Part shown: positions 8,326-14,976 of the stretch, piece after piece
How the letters are laid out: each line of letters opens with the position of its first letter
Numbering within the stretch: position 1 is the stretch's first letter
Assembly: GCA_937973935.1 (NCBI GenBank)
Contig: CALJJF010000178.1
Span: forward strand, 1 to 15,833
Length of the DNA: 15,833 nt
Reading direction: 5' to 3'
Origin: MKRK01 sp001896915
GTDB taxonomy: Bacteria > Bacillota > Clostridia > Oscillospirales > Acutalibacteraceae
Translations under genes and position numbers: made by a program
The notes under the pieces: model-generated
What the model saw: only the letters and a program-made list of their open reading frames with translations
Databases searched by the model: none
Told to the model about the DNA's origin: nothing

Positions 8326-10182
8326 CTAGCTTCCGCTCCTGATTGTAACATGGATTGTGCCGGTTTGGGCTTTGTTTTTCAGCCTGAGCCGTACTCTGTA
8401 GAGAATATCCTTATCCCAGTTGCCGATCATTCTGTCATTGGTCAGCCGGAGAGCTTCCTTTTCAAACGCAAGCAGGCTGCTGTCATAATGCAGATAAATC
8501 GGTTCGTCTCCGGTTCCGGTCAGCAGGATTTTACCCTCCTCGTCCATACCGGCATCGTGGTAACAAATGAAATTCTCGATGATTTCACCCGTTCCATGGG
8601 CAAAAGAAAAGCTGTCCCGGATTCTGATTTCATTTTCACAGGTATGATAGGATACAGTTCTTTGATAGCGCTCTATCCCTGCGGCTTCGTCGTAAGCACC
8701 GCCGATCTCCATGGTGAGTGACGAAACACCGTTTTCACACAAACACGCTGTATGCCGGGCGGCATACTGCCTGCCGTTTTTCTGATCCATGCCGTTGATG
8801 GTGGGCAGATTATGATAGCCCGACTGGGTATACCACAGCTCATACCGCTTGTCGCTGAAGGTTTTAGCGGTGTAGGTTTCCAGCCCGGTGTCAATCAAAA
8901 CCGGCTTGGCGTTATGGTATACAATAAAGCTGCCCACATCGTTGTGATTGTGGTTTTCGTCATTGTTCCCGCCTTTGGCCGCCAAGAAAAACCCGTCCGT
9001 GCCTTGGCTTTCCCGTGCTGTCATGACCTGGATGGCGGACAGATAGCAGCTTTGTACCGATTTATGGTTCGGTTCTAAGGAAGTCATTTCCCCATAGCTC
9101 AGAATATTCAGAAGCTGTCGGTAGAAGGTGCCGCGGTCAATATAAGCGGCGGGATTGAAGACGGATATACCGAGACTTGCCACACTGTCCAAAGAAGTAA
9201 GCTTGCCGAACCGGTACAGCATGGTCCCGTTGATGCCCACCTTTGCGTCTGCATCTGCAAATGCCGCGTAGTAGCAATCACCGATGTAGACCTTTGCAAT
9301 ATAGGACACCATGTTTTTGACAAAGTCGGTACCGTAAAGATCAATCTGTCCTTGGGAATAATCATACAGCTCGCCCAAACAATCCATGAAGCTGGCACCG
9401 GACACATTCCAGTACATAGGTCCCTCATCACAGCCGCCGTCCTTCGGGTAAGCCTCAATAAACTTATCCAGTACTGCTGCACTTTTGGAAAGCAGTGCTT
9501 TTTGCTTATCTGCATCTTTTTCGATGATCATGATCACAGGCAGAACAGAGGACATGATCCATGGATTCCAGTTGTTGGGCTCTTGCTTTCCAAAGCCCAT
9601 CCACCATAGATCGCGGGTAAGAAAGGGGGTAAGAATCCGTCTTTTCAGTTCAAACTCCATCCTGTGGGATATGATTTTGGTGATTTTATCGAATTCATCC
9701 TTCAATAAATAATAAACCCAAGCGAGCATAGTTCCTGTTTCGGCGCTGAACAAATCAAGGTTGTCGGCAGGATCGTATATTTTTTCGTAGGTTTTGTCGT
9801 GTTCATAAAAGCCCAGGTGAGCCGGCATGACCCAATTGGTCTCCTCTGTAATCGCCCATATCCCGTTGATGAGATCGGGCAAAAACCGTCCCTTGCCTTC
9901 CATGCATTCCGCTATCGTCAGTGTCCAGACGACCTTACGCCGTTCAAAGTACAGGTTTTCGAACCCGTCTCTGTCACCATTGCTAAAATAATCAAAATAT
10001 CGCATGGCCGGTAAAGCGGGATAGGGATAATGCAAATATTGCTGTGCCGCCGCCAGATACATTTGCTGCATCCGGGGATGAATATTGTCCCATTTCTGCC
10101 GGTCTGCATAGCTGGGAATATCGGAAAATATGGGGAAATCACGGGGCGACAGGTCAGTGTTATTCATTAGCTCGGTAAGCAA
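8326..10182 (-). CDS. Heparinase II/III-like polysaccharide lyase, probably intracellular oligouronide lyase
   Basis: The 618-aa protein has the two-part layout of heparinase II/III-like lyases: an alpha/alpha toroid (about 30-360) followed by a beta-sandwich domain (about 385-615). Visible motifs are NNWNPW (203-208), DGGCDEGPMYW (248-258) with the likely catalytic Tyr258, HNHNDVGSF (411-419) and LIDTG (429-433), and YHNLP (456-460). His411/413, Asp431 and His457 are plausible zinc ligands by analogy with heparinase II. There is no signal peptide, so it likely acts in the cytoplasm on imported oligosaccharides and yields unsaturated uronate that becomes DKI. It is the first gene of the operon. 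The frame begins at a TTG (10182) seven bases after GGGGG; an ATG at 10167 is the alternative start, 15 nt inside. The exact substrate (glycosaminoglycan, alginate, other uronan) cannot be read from the sequence. Confidence 0.88.
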   Translation of the reverse strand: MLTELMNNTDLSPRDFPIFSDIPSYADRQKWDNIHPRMQQMYLAAAQQYLHYPYPALPAMRYFDYFSNGDRDGFENLYFERRKVVWTLTIAECMEGKGRFLPDLINGIWAITEETNWVMPAHLGFYEHDKTYEKIYDPADNLDLFSAETGTMLAWVYYLLKDEFDKITKIISHRMEFELKRRILTPFLTRDLWWMGFGKQEPNNWNPWIMSSVLPVIMIIEKDADKQKALLSKSAAVLDKFIEAYPKDGGCDEGPMYWNVSGASFMDCLGELYDYSQGQIDLYGTDFVKNMVSYIAKVYIGDCYYAAFADADAKVGINGTMLYRFGKLTSLDSVASLGISVFNPAAYIDRGTFYRQLLNILSYGEMTSLEPNHKSVQSCYLSAIQVMTARESQGTDGFFLAAKGGNNDENHNHNDVGSFIVYHNAKPVLIDTGLETYTAKTFSDKRYELWYTQSGYHNLPTINGMDQKNGRQYAARHTACLCENGVSSLTMEIGGAYDEAAGIERYQRTVSYHTCENEIRIRDSFSFAHGTGEIIENFICYHDAGMDEEGKILLTGTGDEPIYLHYDSSLLAFEKEALRLTNDRMIGNWDKDILYRVRLRLKNKAQTGTIHVTIRSGS

Positions 10183-10212
10183 AAGAAAACCCCCAATTTG
10201 TTAATCTCATTT

Positions 10213-10241
10213 ATCATAACGCAAAAGTAATTCAATGTAAA
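10213..10241 (-). promoter_or_regulatory. Promoter of the lyase-kdgK-kduI-kduD operon
   Basis: Minus-strand TTTACA (10241-10236), a 17-bp spacer and TATGAT (10218-10213) form a good sigma-A promoter. The start would be near 10206, about 24 nt before the TTG start codon. It supports the operon beginning at the lyase, separate from the araC-type gene. Confidence 0.7.
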
Positions 10242-10262
10242 TAGCCTAACTTGCTGTAAACA

Positions 10263-10313
10263 ACCATAAACCATAGAACAAACAGCACTTTTTGCAATGT
10301 TTCTGACTTTTTG
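10263..10313. promoter_or_regulatory. Repeats upstream of the lyase promoter, candidate activator sites
   Basis: Read on the minus strand, CAAAAAGT occurs twice (10313-10306 and 10294-10287), 19 bp apart, and TATGGTT occurs twice in tandem just upstream of the -35 box (about 10276-10263). A related CAAAAAGAACT lies at 11198-11208 near the fucosidase promoter. Direct repeats of this sort fit binding of an AraC-family protein, but this is inference from spacing and sharing only. Confidence 0.3.
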
Positions 10314-10321
10314 TCAAAACC

Positions 10322-10352
10322 AAAAGCGACCGCCCATATGGCTGCCGCTTTT
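10322..10352 (-). terminator. Terminator after the AraC-family gene
   Basis: The arms 10340-10352 and 10322-10334 form a 13-bp stem with one mismatch and one G-U pair around a 5-nt loop. The minus-strand RNA ends in four U. The hairpin overlaps the araC-type stop codon. It is weaker than the other terminators, so some read-through into the lyase operon is possible. Confidence 0.55.
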
Positions 10353-11175
10353 ATTGGTCTCTGATACTTCTGTATAAGGACGGTGTGAAGCCGACTGCTT
10401 TTTTGAAGTATTTCGAGAAATAGGACACATCCCCGAAGCCGGTTTTTTCTGTAATCTGTGCCATGGAAAGCTCCGTGGTTTTCAAAAGGCTTTTTGCCTG
10501 TTCGATGCGCTGTGTATTGACATACTGCATGGGGGAACAGCCATAGGCATCATGAAACCGTTTGATAAAATAATTGGGGTGAAGGTGCACGGTTTTTGAC
10601 AAATCCTCCACCGAAAACTTTACCGAGAGGTTCTTGCGAATGTAGGCAAAAACCGGTTCAAAATCATGTCCCAGATGGATTAAATTATCACTGTACCGTG
10701 GATTTGCCAGTGCGATATAGGTTGAAATCACCTGAATCAAAGCAGCCTGACGTTCCATCTCAATACAGATATTCCGGTTGTTGTCCCCTGCATAAGGCCT
10801 GTGGATTTTGACAAATAATTCTGCCATACCATCAAAATCCGGCACGGTTACGACAAGATCCGTTTGGAGCACATCAAACAGTCTTCGACCGGCGGTGTGC
10901 GCCGTAAAATGGCACCAGTGCTTTGCCAGGGGTTTTCCTCTGCTCATACAATAGGATTGGACATGGTTCTCGGGCATCAGCATCAGCTGACCGGCTTTTG
11001 GCAGGTATTCCGTCCCATCCACATCGCAAACGCATTCACCGATGCGAACGAGATAAAACTTATTAAAAGCAGGAATATAATGGGCATCCTTCCAGCTTTC
11101 TTCATTGCATATGACATTGCCGCCGCAAAGATAGGTTGCCTGAAAGGACGACAGCGGATTGAGATTCATCTGCAT
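10351..11175 (-). CDS. AraC-family transcriptional regulator
   Basis: The C-terminal hundred residues form the double helix-turn-helix of AraC/XylS proteins: FSVEDLSKTVHLHPNYFIKRF (first HTH), then SPMQYVNTQRIEQAK, SMAQITEKTGFGDVSYFSKYF (second HTH) and GFTPSLYR. The N-terminal part looks like a cupin sugar-sensing domain (FYLVRIGECVCDV, GQLMLMPENHVQSY). The frame extends to an ATG at 11181, but AAGGTGG directly abuts that codon. The ATG at 11175, six bases after the Shine-Dalgarno, is the better start and gives a protein of 274 aa beginning MQMNLNPL. It is divergent from the fucosidase and upstream of the lyase operon, so it is the likely local activator of one or both. Its ligand is unknown; an oligosaccharide or a fucose- or uronate-containing sugar is a guess from context. 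Confidence 0.9.
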   Translation of the reverse strand: MQMNLNPLSSFQATYLCGGNVICNEESWKDAHYIPAFNKFYLVRIGECVCDVDGTEYLPKAGQLMLMPENHVQSYCMSRGKPLAKHWCHFTAHTAGRRLFDVLQTDLVVTVPDFDGMAELFVKIHRPYAGDNNRNICIEMERQAALIQVISTYIALANPRYSDNLIHLGHDFEPVFAYIRKNLSVKFSVEDLSKTVHLHPNYFIKRFHDAYGCSPMQYVNTQRIEQAKSLLKTTELSMAQITEKTGFGDVSYFSKYFKKAVGFTPSLYRSIRDQ

Positions 11176-11197
11176 ACGCATCCACCTTAATAAAATA

Positions 11198-11249
11198 CAA
11201 AAAGAACTTAGTATTTTTACTTTTGATTTTATTATAATTCCCCTATACT
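11198..11249 (+). promoter_or_regulatory. Promoter region of the GH29 gene, probably activator dependent
   Basis: On the plus strand TATAAT lies at 11233-11238 and a second possible -10, TATACT, at 11244-11249. Neither has a good -35 hexamer at 17 bp. CAAAAAGAACT at 11198-11208 falls at about -47 to -37 of the first candidate, where an activator could replace the -35 contact. This is typical of AraC-controlled promoters but unproven. Confidence 0.4.
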
Positions 11250-11260
11250 CATATTGTCAA
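11231..11260 (-). promoter_or_regulatory. Promoter of the AraC-family gene, sharing its -10 box with the fucosidase side
   Basis: Minus-strand TTGACA (11260-11255), an 18-bp spacer and TATAAT (11236-11231) match the consensus in both boxes. The start is expected near 11224. The -10 lies within the palindrome ATTATAAT (11231-11238), which reads TATAAT on both strands. Confidence 0.7.
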
Positions 11261-11311
11261 CTCGCCAATAAAAAATGGTTGAATCAATTCAAAAAACAAG
11301 GAGGATTTCCT

Positions 11312-12598
11312 ATGACTGAAAAAGAAAAAAGGCAAGAAAGAACCCGCTGGATGATGAATGACCGTTTCGGTATGTTTATTCATTTTGGCTTATACTCCAT
11401 TCCTGCAAGGGGTGAATGGGTGCGAAGCTATGAAGCAATTTCTGTAGAAGACTATGAGCAGTACTTCAACTCCTTTGACCCGATAGATTATGACCCGAAA
11501 AAATGGGCACAGCTCGCAAAAAAAGCCGGCATGAAATATGCTGTGATGACAACAAAGCATCATGACGGGTTTTGTCTGTTCGATTCACAATATACGGATT
11601 ATAAAGCGACCAACACACCGGCCGGACGGGATCTGATCAAGGAATATGTGGACGCCTTCCGGCAGGAAGGAATCAAAGTCGGGCTTTACTATTCCCTGCT
11701 TGACTGGCATCACCCTGACTTTCCCGCATATGAAGATGAGCACCATCCTATGCGGGGCAAAGAGGAATACAAGCACCAAAACGGGGAACATTTTGAACGC
11801 TACATTGAATATTACCATGCCCAGGTCAGAGAGCTTCTGACGAATTACGGTAAAATTGATTTACTGTGGTTTGATTTTTCTTATGGCGAAATGAGCGGTG
11901 AAAAATGGGGTGCCACCCGTTTGATGGAAATGGTGCGGGAGCTGCAGCCGGATATTATCATTGACAACAGGCTGGGCGGTCACATCAAAGCCGACCACCC
12001 GGAAATCTATGCGGGCGACTATATTTCACCCGAGCAGATCATTCCGCCCCGTTGTATTACCGATAGCAGCGGTGAGGCTCTGGCCTGGGAGGCTTGCATC
12101 ACACTGAATGGTGGTTGGGGATACTCTTCCTGTGATCACAATTATAAGCATACCCGTGATGTCATCCATCTGCTCATTGAATGTGTCAGCAAGGGCGGAA
12201 ACCTATTACTGAATGTAGGGCCCGACGCAAAGGGCAATATTCCGCCGGAAAGCGTGAATATCCTGACCGAGGTGGGACAATGGATGGAAAAAAACGCTGC
12301 CTCTGTTTATGGTTGCGGCGCCGCAGATTATCCGAAGCCGGAATGGGGTCGGCTCACCCAAAAGGGCAATAAACTCTACGCCCACGTGTACGAATGCAGT
12401 CTTGGTATTGTTGTCATTAATGATGTTGACAAAAAGGTCAAACAAGCGAGGCTGTTACATGACGGAAGTGAAGCAGATATCACCCCGCCTTGGTTTGCCT
12501 TTCATTACGAAGCGGGCAGCCATATTTTCATCAATCTGAAAAGCTCCCGTTTACCCCATGAACCGGTCACCGTGGTTGAGCTTTTACTGGAAGAATGA
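11312..12598 (+). CDS. Alpha-L-fucosidase, glycoside hydrolase family 29, cytoplasmic
   Basis: GH29 enzymes remove terminal alpha-L-fucose with retention. The catalytic (beta/alpha)8 domain occupies about 10-335: MFIHFGLYSIPARGEW (21-36), TTKHHDGFCLFDS (80-92), YYSLLDWHHPDF (126-137), and IDLLWFDFSYGE (182-193) with the expected nucleophile Asp188. GNLLLNVGPDAKG (296-308) is a hallmark near its end, and a small C-terminal beta domain follows. Length 428 aa is normal. The frame is open upstream to 11159, but ATG 11312 is the start: AAGGAGG sits at 11298-11304, seven bases away, and the upstream extension overlaps the araC promoter. There is no signal peptide, so substrates must be imported. 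Its divergent AraC partner and the adjacent uronate pathway suggest a fucosylated uronic oligosaccharide. Which linkage it cuts is not visible. Confidence 0.92.
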   Translation: MTEKEKRQERTRWMMNDRFGMFIHFGLYSIPARGEWVRSYEAISVEDYEQYFNSFDPIDYDPKKWAQLAKKAGMKYAVMTTKHHDGFCLFDSQYTDYKATNTPAGRDLIKEYVDAFRQEGIKVGLYYSLLDWHHPDFPAYEDEHHPMRGKEEYKHQNGEHFERYIEYYHAQVRELLTNYGKIDLLWFDFSYGEMSGEKWGATRLMEMVRELQPDIIIDNRLGGHIKADHPEIYAGDYISPEQIIPPRCITDSSGEALAWEACITLNGGWGYSSCDHNYKHTRDVIHLLIECVSKGGNLLLNVGPDAKGNIPPESVNILTEVGQWMEKNAASVYGCGAADYPKPEWGRLTQKGNKLYAHVYECSLGIVVINDVDKKVKQARLLHDGSEADITPPWFAFHYEAGSHIFINLKSSRLPHEPVTVVELLLEE

Positions 12599-12809
12599 TA
12601 TCATTGCTGTTTTTTGAAACCATATCCTTTTGAATGGAAAAGGAAACGGTGCTCTTCTGTGTTGTCTGTACGAATTGTGCTATGCCGGATTGCATCAGGT
12701 CTGATGATTGTTCGGTTGTTTTTGCGTCACTGCTTTTTCCCGTGGTATAAGACAAAAGCATCAAAGCAACACTCAATACCACAAATGTGATGATCGGCAG
12801 CTTTTTCAT
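12567..12809 (-). CDS. Small putative secreted or membrane-anchored peptide, unknown function
   Basis: The 80-aa frame starts at ATG 12809 (a TTG directly before it is less likely), five bases after GGAAGGG. Residues 1-23 are a lysine-led hydrophobic segment (MKKLPIITF through LLSYTTG) like a signal peptide or membrane anchor. The rest is polar and Ser/Thr/Gln/Lys rich (KSSDAKTTEQSSD). No Cys lipobox is seen. The last 32 nt overlap the end of the GH29 gene on the other strand. I recognise no family. Support comes from the ribosome binding site, the export-like N-terminus and the dyad pair upstream; against it are its small size and the antisense overlap. Confidence 0.5.
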   Translation of the reverse strand: MKKLPIITFVVLSVALMLLSYTTGKSSDAKTTEQSSDLMQSGIAQFVQTTQKSTVSFSIQKDMVSKNSNDIILPVKAQPR

Positions 12810-12877
12810 CAAAACCCTTCCTTTCCTTCTGTTTTCAGTCCATCCTATCCAATATGCATTCCATTTGCCATTGCTTA

Positions 12878-12912
12878 TTACAACATTGTAATCGGTTGTT
12901 ACAATGTTGTAA
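12878..12912. promoter_or_regulatory. Pair of 14-bp dyads, candidate double operator (or weak plus-strand terminator)
   Basis: TTACAACATTGTAA (12878-12891) and TTACAATGTTGTAA (12899-12912) each have TTACAA-N2-TTGTAA symmetry and lie 21 bp centre to centre, two helical turns. They are reverse complements, so the block is also a perfect long inverted repeat followed by six T (12913-12918), which could be read as an AT-rich terminator for the GH29 transcript. Self-symmetric arms and low GC favour an operator. The TACA/TGTA half-sites resemble those of BlaI/MecI/CopY-type repressors. On the minus strand TTGTAA-16-TGTAAT within the block could be a weak promoter of the small peptide gene. Confidence 0.5.
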
Positions 12913-12932
12913 TTTTTTATTGTATAAAATAA

Positions 12933-12961
12933 TTGCCCTTTGATGATAGGGTGGGTATAAT
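12933..12961 (+). promoter_or_regulatory. Possible second, upstream promoter of the DeoR-ldh operon
   Basis: TTGCCC (12933-12938), a 17-bp spacer and TATAAT (12956-12961). The -35 is only half consensus. A transcript from here would begin near 12969 and read through the tandem repeats into the regulator gene. Confidence 0.3.
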
Positions 12962-12991
12962 ATACTCATAAAATAACAGCTATTGTTTTCG

Positions 12992-13021
12992 CGTTTATTA
13001 ACGTTTATTAATTTTTATTAA
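12992..13021 (+). repeat. Three 10-bp tandem repeats upstream of the DeoR promoter
   Basis: CGTTTATTAA occurs at 12992-13001 and 13002-13011, followed by TTTTTATTAA at 13012-13021. The array ends 8 bp before the -35 box. A further related CGTTAATATTAA lies in the promoter spacer. A period of about one helical turn suggests binding sites on one DNA face (for example autoregulation by the DeoR protein), or an AT-rich UP element. Confidence 0.55.
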
Positions 13022-13029
13022 CTTATTTG

Positions 13030-13058
13030 TTGACATTCGTTAATATTAATTATATAAT
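13030..13058 (+). promoter_or_regulatory. Consensus promoter of the DeoR-ldh operon
   Basis: TTGACA (13030-13035), exactly 17 bp, TATAAT (13053-13058): a perfect sigma-A promoter. Transcription should start near 13065, giving a leader of about 25 nt. Such a strong promoter usually needs a repressor, consistent with the regulator it drives. Confidence 0.8.
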
Positions 13059-13089
13059 GTTAACATAAAATTGGAAACGAGGGTTGATT

Positions 13090-13875
13090 GTGTTTATTGA
13101 AGAACGGCATCAGGCAATTTTGGATATCATCAAACAAAGCGGCAGAATTTCCATTGGCGAAATCGTGGATCGGTTCGCTGTTTCGGTTGACTCGGCCAGG
13201 CGGGATTTGCGGCTGCTGGAGGAACAGGGCTTGCTCAAAAGAACCCATGGTGGTGCGATTCCGCTGCGCCAGATCGGATTTACAAAGCCATCAAAATGTA
13301 CGGCAAGGGATTTTCCCAGTATCAAAGAAAACTATTTTTTTATTGCAATGCAAGCATTGAAATTGATCAAAGAAAACGATGTAATCTATATCACCAGTGG
13401 AACCGTGGGTTATTTTATGGCACAGAACCTGCCGGAGATAAAAATCACTGTGGTTACCAACTCCATCATCATTGCCGAAGAGGTAAGAAAAAAGGACAAT
13501 ATCCGAATTATTTTAATTGGCGGGGACATGACACCAGAGGGCGTTTGCAAAAGTGCACTGGCCGTTGAAATGGTCAGCCGCATCCGGCTTGACATCGCAT
13601 TCATCACCTCGGCAAGCATTTCGGCCGATTTCGGGCTTTCCATCCAATCGGCAGAAAATGTGGGTTTCCTGAATGCTGTGATTCACAGCGCTGTTACCAC
13701 TGTCGGGTTGTATCCTACCGAAAAAATCGGGTTCCGTTCCATTCTTCAAATCTGCCCCGCCAACAGGCTTGATCTCTTGATTACCGACTGGGATGCACCC
13801 GAAGACGAACTGAAAAAGCTTGACGAACTGGACGTAAAAATAATAATCGTGGAAAAGGAATCGAAGGAAGAATAA
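13090..13875 (+). CDS. DeoR-family transcriptional regulator
   Basis: The N-terminal winged helix is typical of DeoR proteins: ERHQAILDIIKQSGRISIGEIV, then VSVDSARRDLRLLEEQGLLKRTHGGAIP within the first 57 residues. A DeoRC sugar-phosphate-sensing domain follows (VIYITSGTVGYFMAQNLP, VVTNSIIIAEEV, ILIGGDM, DIAFITSASISADFGLS, then LLITDWDAP). The frame is open to TTG 13084, but GAGGG (13079-13083) directly abuts that codon. GTG 13090, six bases on, is the likely start and gives 261 aa. It lies 16 nt before ldh in the same operon. Family members are mostly repressors released by a phosphorylated sugar intermediate, so autoregulation together with ldh is expected. The effector is unknown. Confidence 0.9.
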   Translation: MFIEERHQAILDIIKQSGRISIGEIVDRFAVSVDSARRDLRLLEEQGLLKRTHGGAIPLRQIGFTKPSKCTARDFPSIKENYFFIAMQALKLIKENDVIYITSGTVGYFMAQNLPEIKITVVTNSIIIAEEVRKKDNIRIILIGGDMTPEGVCKSALAVEMVSRIRLDIAFITSASISADFGLSIQSAENVGFLNAVIHSAVTTVGLYPTEKIGFRSILQICPANRLDLLITDWDAPEDELKKLDELDVKIIIVEKESKEE

Positions 13876-13891
13876 ACAGGGAGGAATTTAT

Positions 13892-14851
13892 ATGAATAAT
13901 CGCAGCAGAAAAGTAGTTTTGGTAGGAACAGGCTTTGTGGGCATGAGCTATGCCTATGCCATGCTCAACCAGAACGCATGTGACGAGCTTGTCCTCATTG
14001 ACGTGGACAGACAAAAGGCCGAGGGTGAGGCCATGGATTTAAACCACGGGCTTGCATTTTCCGGTTCCCATATGAAGATTTATGCAGGTTCTTATGAAGA
14101 CTGCAAGGACGCAGATATTGTTGCCATTTCTGCCGGTGTGTCTCAAAAGCCGGGGGAATCACGGCTTGATTTGCTGCAAAGAAACACAGTGGTATTCAAC
14201 TCAATCATCAAGCCGGTCATTTCTTCGGGCTTCAGCGGAATATTCCTTGTGGCAACAAACCCGGTGGATATCATGGCGCATATCACGAAGCACCTCTCAG
14301 GGTTTGAGCGGCGGCGTGTCATCGGCACAGGTACCACGCTGGACACGGCTCGGCTTCGCTATCTGCTGGGAGATTATTTTAAGGTCGACCCGAGAAACGT
14401 TCACGCTTATGTCATGGGCGAGCACGGGGACAGTGAATTCGTCCCTTGGTCCCAGGCCCTGATTGCCACCAAGCCGGTGCTGCAGATGTGTGCCGAATCC
14501 TGCGGCAGTTATACCTGCGGACAAATGGATGTGATCAGCAGCGAGGTGAAAAATGCCGCTCAAAAAATCATTGCTGCCAAAAAGGCGACTTATTACGGCA
14601 TCGGTATGGCCATGACCCGCATTACCAAAGCGATATTGGGCAACGAAAACAGCGTGCTGACCGTATCTGCCATGCTGGACGGCGAATATGACCGCAAGGG
14701 CATTTATGCAGGGGTACCAAGCATTGTCAACCGAAACGGTGCTGACAGTATCATCACCTTAGCGTTGACACAGGAGGAAAAAAAGCAGTTTCATCATTCC
14801 TGCGATTTGCTTGACGAAATATACCGTGGCATCAATTTTGAAAATTTATGA
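13892..14851 (+). CDS. ldh: L-lactate dehydrogenase
   Basis: This cytoplasmic NAD-dependent enzyme reduces pyruvate to L-lactate and regenerates NAD+ in fermentation. The 319-aa length is normal. The Rossmann motif GTGFVG is at 12-17, with Asp37 and Asp39 in LIDVD fixing NAD. The mobile loop SQKPGESRLDLL (84-95) carries Gln85, the residue that distinguishes lactate from malate dehydrogenase (Arg there), and the catalytic Arg91. GTGTTLDTARLR (145-156) gives Asp151 and substrate-binding Arg154. GEHGDSEF (176-183) holds catalytic His178. Thr233 in ATYYGIGM completes the pocket. Start is the ATG at 13892 with GGGAGG seven bases upstream. It follows the DeoR gene by 16 nt and ends at a strong terminator. 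Pairing with a DeoR regulator in one transcript is less usual than a stand-alone ldh. Confidence 0.94.
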   Translation: MNNRSRKVVLVGTGFVGMSYAYAMLNQNACDELVLIDVDRQKAEGEAMDLNHGLAFSGSHMKIYAGSYEDCKDADIVAISAGVSQKPGESRLDLLQRNTVVFNSIIKPVISSGFSGIFLVATNPVDIMAHITKHLSGFERRRVIGTGTTLDTARLRYLLGDYFKVDPRNVHAYVMGEHGDSEFVPWSQALIATKPVLQMCAESCGSYTCGQMDVISSEVKNAAQKIIAAKKATYYGIGMAMTRITKAILGNENSVLTVSAMLDGEYDRKGIYAGVPSIVNRNGADSIITLALTQEEKKQFHHSCDLLDEIYRGINFENL

Positions 14852-14929
14852 TGCCGATTCTACAGAATTTGTAACATAGTTATTGTTCAGCGGTTTTGTT
14901 TCTTGCCCGAAAATAGCCGAAAGCAAAAA

Positions 14930-14961
14930 GGCTGGCACACAGTAAAAATTGTGTGCCAGCC
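14930..14961. terminator. Bidirectional rho-independent terminator between ldh and the TrpB2-type gene
   Basis: GGCTGGCACACA (14930-14941) and TGTGTGCCAGCC (14950-14961) form a perfect 12-bp GC-rich stem with an 8-nt loop. A T-rich tract follows on the plus strand (14963-14972) and five A precede on it (14925-14929), giving a U tail in both directions. It serves both convergent genes. Confidence 0.92.
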
Positions 14962-14976
14962 CTTTTCTTTTTGGAT

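Noticed and set aside
11159..11311. 51-residue N-terminal extension of the GH29 protein
   Set aside because: It overlaps the divergent promoter and the start of the AraC gene, and the strong AAGGAGG seven bases before ATG 11312 sets the real start.
14082..14462. 126-codon plus-strand frame within ldh
   Set aside because: It is an alternate frame of a fully conserved L-lactate dehydrogenase; no independent start signal was seen.
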